Part shown: positions 61,101-64,000 of the stretch, one piece after another
Layout of the letters: the number at the start of each line of letters is the position of its first letter
Numbering within the stretch: position 1 is the stretch's first letter
DNA from: Schistosoma haematobium
Taxonomy: Eukaryota; Platyhelminthes; Trematoda; Strigeidida; Schistosomatidae
DNA: 64,000 bases
NCBI RefSeq assembly: GCF_000699445.3
Contig: NC_067197.1
Span: forward strand, 35,075,809-35,139,808
Reading direction: 5' to 3'
Translations under genes and position numbers: made by a program
Notes under the pieces: model-generated
Seen by the model: the letters and a program-made list of their open reading frames with translations, nothing else
What the model was told of the DNA's origin: nothing
Databases searched by the model: none

Positions 61101-61550
61101 TGGATAGGGCATACATTACGCAAATCGTCAAACTGCATCACGAAGCAAGCCTTATATTGGAATCCTGAAAGGAAGCAGAATAGTGGAAGACCAAAGAACA
61201 CATTACGTTGGGAAATAGAAGCGGATATGAAAAGGATGAATAACAACTGGAAGGAGCTGGAAAGGATTGCCCAGGACAGGGTTGGATGGAGAATGCTGGT
61301 GAGCGGCCTATGATCCTCCACGAGGAGTAACAGGCGTTAGTAAGTAAGTAATACCTTCTTATAAAGTAACATTTTAATTTTTTTTGAAATAATGTTAATT
61401 TAAATATTGTATTTTCTTTTTAATATTAAACATAAATTAGAAATGGATAGATCACAATTTAATATGGAATCCAAATGAATACGGTGGTATTGATTCAGTG
61501 ACTATACCTGTGGAATACTTGTGGATACCCGACATTTCACTTTATAATTA
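51622..61550 (+). CDS. Nicotinic-type Cys-loop receptor subunit, N-terminal part (2 exons; continues past window)
   Basis: Ligand-gated ion-channel subunit of the acetylcholine-receptor type. Exon 1 encodes 154 residues: hydrophobic start (signal-peptide-like), then about 60 Asn/Ser/Tyr-rich residues, then [20 protein letters not shown] (N-terminal helix of the ligand-binding domain), [15 protein letters not shown] and [14 protein letters not shown] (loop D region). Exon 2 gives [18 protein letters not shown] and [14 protein letters not shown] (loop A, WxPD). Phase 0 at the intron and phase 2 at the second donor. The Cys-loop, WxxCC-type loop C and transmembrane helices are not in the window, so subunit type (alpha or non-alpha, cation or anion selective) cannot be told. 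The 9.4-kb intron holds many transposons. Confidence 0.9.
52217..53637 (-). mobile_element. Internally deleted RTE-type LINE with 14-bp TSD
   Basis: Perfect duplication AATTTAATATTTAC at 52203-52216 and 53638-53651. The minus strand holds the 5' UTR (53637 to about 53525), then jumps straight into RT at [19 protein letters not shown], and continues with [50 protein letters not shown] (catalytic FADD intact), [19 protein letters not shown] and [15 protein letters not shown] to a TAAG-type tail. Endonuclease and RT fingers are missing. Several stops. Confidence 0.93.
54262..54435 (-). mobile_element. SINE family C, minus
   Basis: Minus strand: TAGCTCAGTGGTATCGTCTC, a B-box remnant, TCAGTTCCCTCAAGATTACA, CTGACAAGTGCCAAGTAGCA and GAAACCCAGGTCCAGGG. 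Hammerhead core CTGACAA has one change at G8; stem II GTGC/GCAC is intact. Confidence 0.8.
54591..54790 (+). mobile_element. LTR 5' fragment
   Basis: TGTTATATCCGAGTGGAGAT to GCCTGAAATAAACGAT, matching the first 40 percent of the LTR at 38845-39359, then replaced by a repeated TCTGATCTGCTCTGATTC sequence. The right end is absent. Confidence 0.75.
54791..55200. other. T-rich stretch of unknown nature
   Basis: A pyrimidine-rich strand with a chance-looking 92-residue hydrophobic frame. Nothing recognised. Confidence 0.4.
55540..55660 (+). mobile_element. SINE family B, highly diverged
   Basis: Only GGTGAGACCTGGGCTCAACTCC (B-box-like), CTTCAGAGTCC, and stem II GTCC/GGAC with loop TACACAA followed by GAAAC remain recognisable. 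Confidence 0.45.
56731..57118 (+). repeat. Unclassified 400-bp repeat, copy 3
   Basis: Same family as 42114-42512; ends in AATATAATATTGAATAAAGC and (ATA)n. Confidence 0.75.
57600..57690 (-). mobile_element. Sm-alpha-like remnant
   Basis: CTATCAGTGGAATATTGAAT and TTAGTGACTAGTTAGTTGAG align with the hammerhead region of 45655-45850. Very decayed. Confidence 0.4.
58072..58138. repeat. (TA)n microsatellite
   Basis: About 33 TA units. Confidence 0.97.
58628..58980 (-). mobile_element. SINE family B with inverted arms, decayed
   Basis: Minus-oriented tail, tRNA-like part (TTTCGCGCGCGAACGCC) and head (GCATCCAACGGTGTTAATG) are followed from 58861 by a plus-oriented tail ACTAGGACGAAACGGCTGTC, TCAACTATTAG. 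Same architecture as 50655-51040; the hammerheads are broken. Confidence 0.75.
59755..59950 (-). mobile_element. Sm-alpha-like SINE, minus
   Basis: Minus strand: A-box-like TAACTCAGTAG, B-box-like GATTCAAGTCC, then ATCCAGCTAATGAGTTC and AAATAGGATGAAGT (core CTAATGA, GAAG). Decayed hammerhead. Confidence 0.6.
60002..60293 (+). mobile_element. Merlin-related MITE, 292 bp
   Basis: Ends GGTGAGACTATAATTTATGG and complement of CCATAAATTATAATCTCGCC. Flanks CTGAATTC and TTGAATTT are an 8-bp duplication with two changes. The interior matches 39383-39671. Confidence 0.88.
60695..61347 (+). mobile_element. 5'-truncated RTE-type LINE with 15-bp TSD
   Basis: Flanks GTAATACCCTCTTAT (60680-60694) and GTAATACCTTCTTAT (61348-61362), one mismatch. 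Encodes [51 protein letters not shown] and [19 protein letters not shown] to [10 protein letters not shown], with stops. 3' tail (TAAG)n. It ends 93 bases before receptor exon 2. Confidence 0.93.
61441..61550 (+). CDS. Receptor subunit exon 2
   Basis: 110 nt between acceptor AAATTAG and donor GTAAGT. It encodes [16 protein letters not shown] and [10 protein letters not shown], matching the conserved Cys-loop receptor segment between loops D and A. An RTE insertion ends only about 80 bases upstream of the acceptor. Confidence 0.94.
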
Positions 61551-62534
61551 GTAAGTATATCTAGGTGATTCATTAATTTAATCATTATTAATCATAAATT
61601 TCAGAAATCTGGTGTTACATTAAATGGTTTATTGTTTGTAAAAATGATCTTAAATGTAATTATTATCTATGTGACTATTCTTACAATTCGTATATAAATT
61701 AACAGGATAACTGTCCTGATGACAATTCCTGACAGTTTATTGTCTTTAAAAGCCATATCAAAGTACCTTGAATAATGACGTAACCATCAAGCACATGGTG
61801 AAAGAGAGGAATGAATAGATAAGTATTTATCAAGCAAATAAATATTTCAATATTCCGTTATGGAAACTGTCCAATTTCAATGACCTCACAATCAAATATA
61901 TAAGCGGATAAGTCATTATTGGTTAAATGTGAATACAGTCAAAATAGTTATTGCTTAGGCAGATAGGTGGAACAAATTCACATGTGGATACATACATCAT
62001 ACAATATATAAGAATATAGGCGAACTAATAATTATTAAAACAAGACTTTATTCGCACCAAGCCTAATTTAAATGCTTGACAAATCTGAACGTGTAAAGCC
62101 TGTGAGTGCATCAAGCTATTGTATAACCTTCTAGATAAATATACTTCGATACTTATCGTTTATTGTGTTCTTTTGCTTTTAAATTGGCCTAATAAGAATA
62201 ATTTTTTTAGGTCTTACTAATTGAAATCTAATAATTTATCAGGCACGTGGTACATAGTGCTATCGTAGATATTCGAGTCTTCATACATTCGATTGAACAC
62301 TATAGAATGATGTTTTGTGATTGAAGTGTTAAGTCACAAAAAAGCTCTTAAAATACTGTAAAATTATTATTTCAGTATACCTAGTAAACTCATTTAATTT
62401 GGTTCTACTGAAGTTAAATATAGAAGGTTTATTGTTTGCAACAGTTCATAGAATGTAATCCACCTGTTTGAACTCTTCAACAAGGCTCGTTATCACATGC
62501 AATTTCATATGGAAACGAAAAGAATAAGTTCACC
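61551..62534. other. Receptor intron 2, first part
   Basis: AT-rich; nothing recognised. Confidence 0.5.
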
Positions 62535-62845
62535 CTCTGTTGTGAGATATCAACTCACTGAAGACAATAGTGTACGGTGGCGCAACTTCGTGGATTGGTT
62601 GAAGTTAGACATTAACGCCGTTGGATGCCGGCCGGCTCAGTGGTTAAGTGATCGCGCGCGAGACCAGTAGGTCCTGGGTTCGAATCTCGCGGGGAGCGTG
62701 ATCGTGGATGCGCACTGCTGAGAAGTCCCATACTAGAACGAAACGGCCGTCCAGTGCTTCGAGGTTTTCCATGGTGGTCTAGCTTCAATTGACTCATGAT
62801 TTCAACTATCGGAGTTTCTAAAATCTCCGCAAAACCCATTCTGAT
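62535..62845 (+). mobile_element. SINE family B, plus
   Basis: TGTTGTGAGATATCAACTCA, GCCGGCCGGCTCAGTGG, B box GGTTCGAATCT near 62677, tail with CTGAGAA core (G8 changed), CGAAACGGCCGTCCAGTGC and CTCCGCAAAACCCATTCTGA. Confidence 0.85.
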
Positions 62846-64000
62846 AAATACCAATAAAACTTAATAAACTGAATATTCAATTACTTGATTTTCAAATAAT
62901 CATAGTAACAGGAAAATAAGTTGATGGTTTTTTTCTGTTTCACTGAAGCCGCTGATATCCTTAGGATATAGAAAATTAATATACTAATATACGGTCAGTG
63001 AATATAGACTAATAAATATAATTGAATATTATCATTTTAAATTACAACACACCTAAAGAGTTAATTATTTTTGTATTGAATCACTGAATACACTGAAGTA
63101 ATTTCAATAGTTCAGATCATGAGTTAATTGAAACTAGACCACCATGGAAAACCTAGAAGCACTGGACGGCCATTTCATCCGATTGTGGAATTCCTTAGCA
63201 CTGTACATCCCCGAAGTAATGCATATACATATATTAGTGGTTAAGTCGAATGAAAACGATACTGACTCACTATTTTTTTAAAGCTATTTTTTTGAAATTC
63301 CCAGAGATATTACTATTCGATTACATAATGCACAATTTAATCTAAACTATCAATTAGATGTAATAACATATAAATATCATCATGTACTTTATTTTGCTTG
63401 ACCTGATATTGATTATGAACAATTTCTATTTAATTACCTTTATTAAATCATATTTTAGGTAAGCGTAAATGTAATTAGTTAAGTCGTTCACTGTATCACT
63501 GGCAATTTTACACCATATAATGTTTCAGAGGTTTTGATATAAAATAAATAAGGAAATATTTAATAAGTAGTATAGAGTTTTATTTTGAAAATTTCTTTCA
63601 AGACGACAATGAACTGTAAATTATTTCAGTTTGAGTCTGATAAGTCTTGCAAATTGAACGCTACATTCGTTTCCTAAGCTATTCTGTGACCCTCCAAGCT
63701 AGAACTATACAGCGACCTGAACACGAGAGAGAAGACGCAAAATATGAGAGAAGTACTTTACTCCAAGGTTCATTTCAATACAGTAAATATAGGGTTTTTA
63801 TAATATTTTAAATGTCCTTGGGTTGCTCGAAGATTCTGGAATGCTACTAACTATAGTAGCAGTATAGCAATCAGCCAATCAGAACCTCTACATGTGATGT
63901 TTCACTTCCTTGATATTTATGGTTAAAACTTCAAGTGAACGCTGACTGGATGAAACTCTTCTTAGTGTTTCCTGATCCTTGCTTGTCTTTTGCGAGAAAT
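62846..64000. other. Receptor intron 2, end of window
   Basis: A partial minus-oriented family B SINE at 63105-63215 (AAACTAGACCACCATGG; GCACTGGACGGCCATTTCAT). No third receptor exon found. Confidence 0.55.

Larger units (their letters stand above)
52084..61440. other. Receptor intron 1
   Basis: 9.4 kb, mostly transposons listed separately. The unlabelled parts (53652-54250, 55661-56730, 57119-58071, 58981-59750, 60302-60679) are AT-rich with nothing recognised. Confidence 0.75.

Noticed and set aside
60665..61321. 218-residue minus-strand frame
   Set aside because: Antisense of the RTE copy at 60695-61347, which is plus-oriented by its domains and its TAAG tail.

Overview
The window is AT-rich, intron-rich eukaryotic DNA, very probably from a blood fluke (Schistosoma). 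The repeats support this: Sm-alpha-like tRNA-derived SINEs carrying hammerhead ribozymes, RTE-type LINEs with short tandem TAAG or GACT tails, Penelope-like elements, Merlin DNA transposons and a schistosome-style LTR family. No species is assigned.

Two host genes are visible, both on the + strand. (1) The 3' part of a dynamin gene (1116-18334) has eleven exons that join in frame into about 485 residues: end of the stalk/middle domain, PH domain, GTPase effector domain and a short proline-rich tail. The GTPase domain lies upstream of the window. (2) The 5' part of a nicotinic-type Cys-loop receptor subunit (51622-61550) has a first coding exon with a signal-like start and a long Asn/Ser-rich N-terminus, then a 9.4-kb intron, then a 110-bp exon with the WNPNEYGG and WIPD motifs. 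The rest lies beyond the window. Dynamin would act in membrane scission in endocytosis, the receptor in ligand-gated ion flux; I see no functional link between them.

The introns and the 33-kb intergenic stretch (18.3-51.5 kb) are filled with mobile elements, many with clear target-site duplications (TSDs): a 3.46-kb LINE nested in a SINE (33092-36550, 10-bp TSD); RTE copies at 14888-15287, 52217-53637 and 60695-61347 (12-15-bp TSDs); solo LTRs at 27336-27696, 28789-29308 and 38845-39359 (5-bp TSDs); a Merlin transposon with transposase remnant at 25890-26661 and related MITEs at 39383-39671 and 60002-60293 (8-bp TSDs or near matches); a Penelope-like element bounded by 105-bp perfect inverted repeats (30713-32500); a Penelope RT fragment (37640-38680); and a decayed gag (43313-44320).

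The most notable signal is the recurrence of hammerhead-ribozyme cores in several unrelated repeat families: Sm-alpha-like SINEs, a second tRNA-SINE family (core CTGAGGA, palindromic stem III), a third tRNA-SINE family (core CTGACGA), and fragments that look Penelope-derived. One second-family element at 50655-51040 is palindromic and keeps an apparently intact hammerhead in both arms, on opposite strands.
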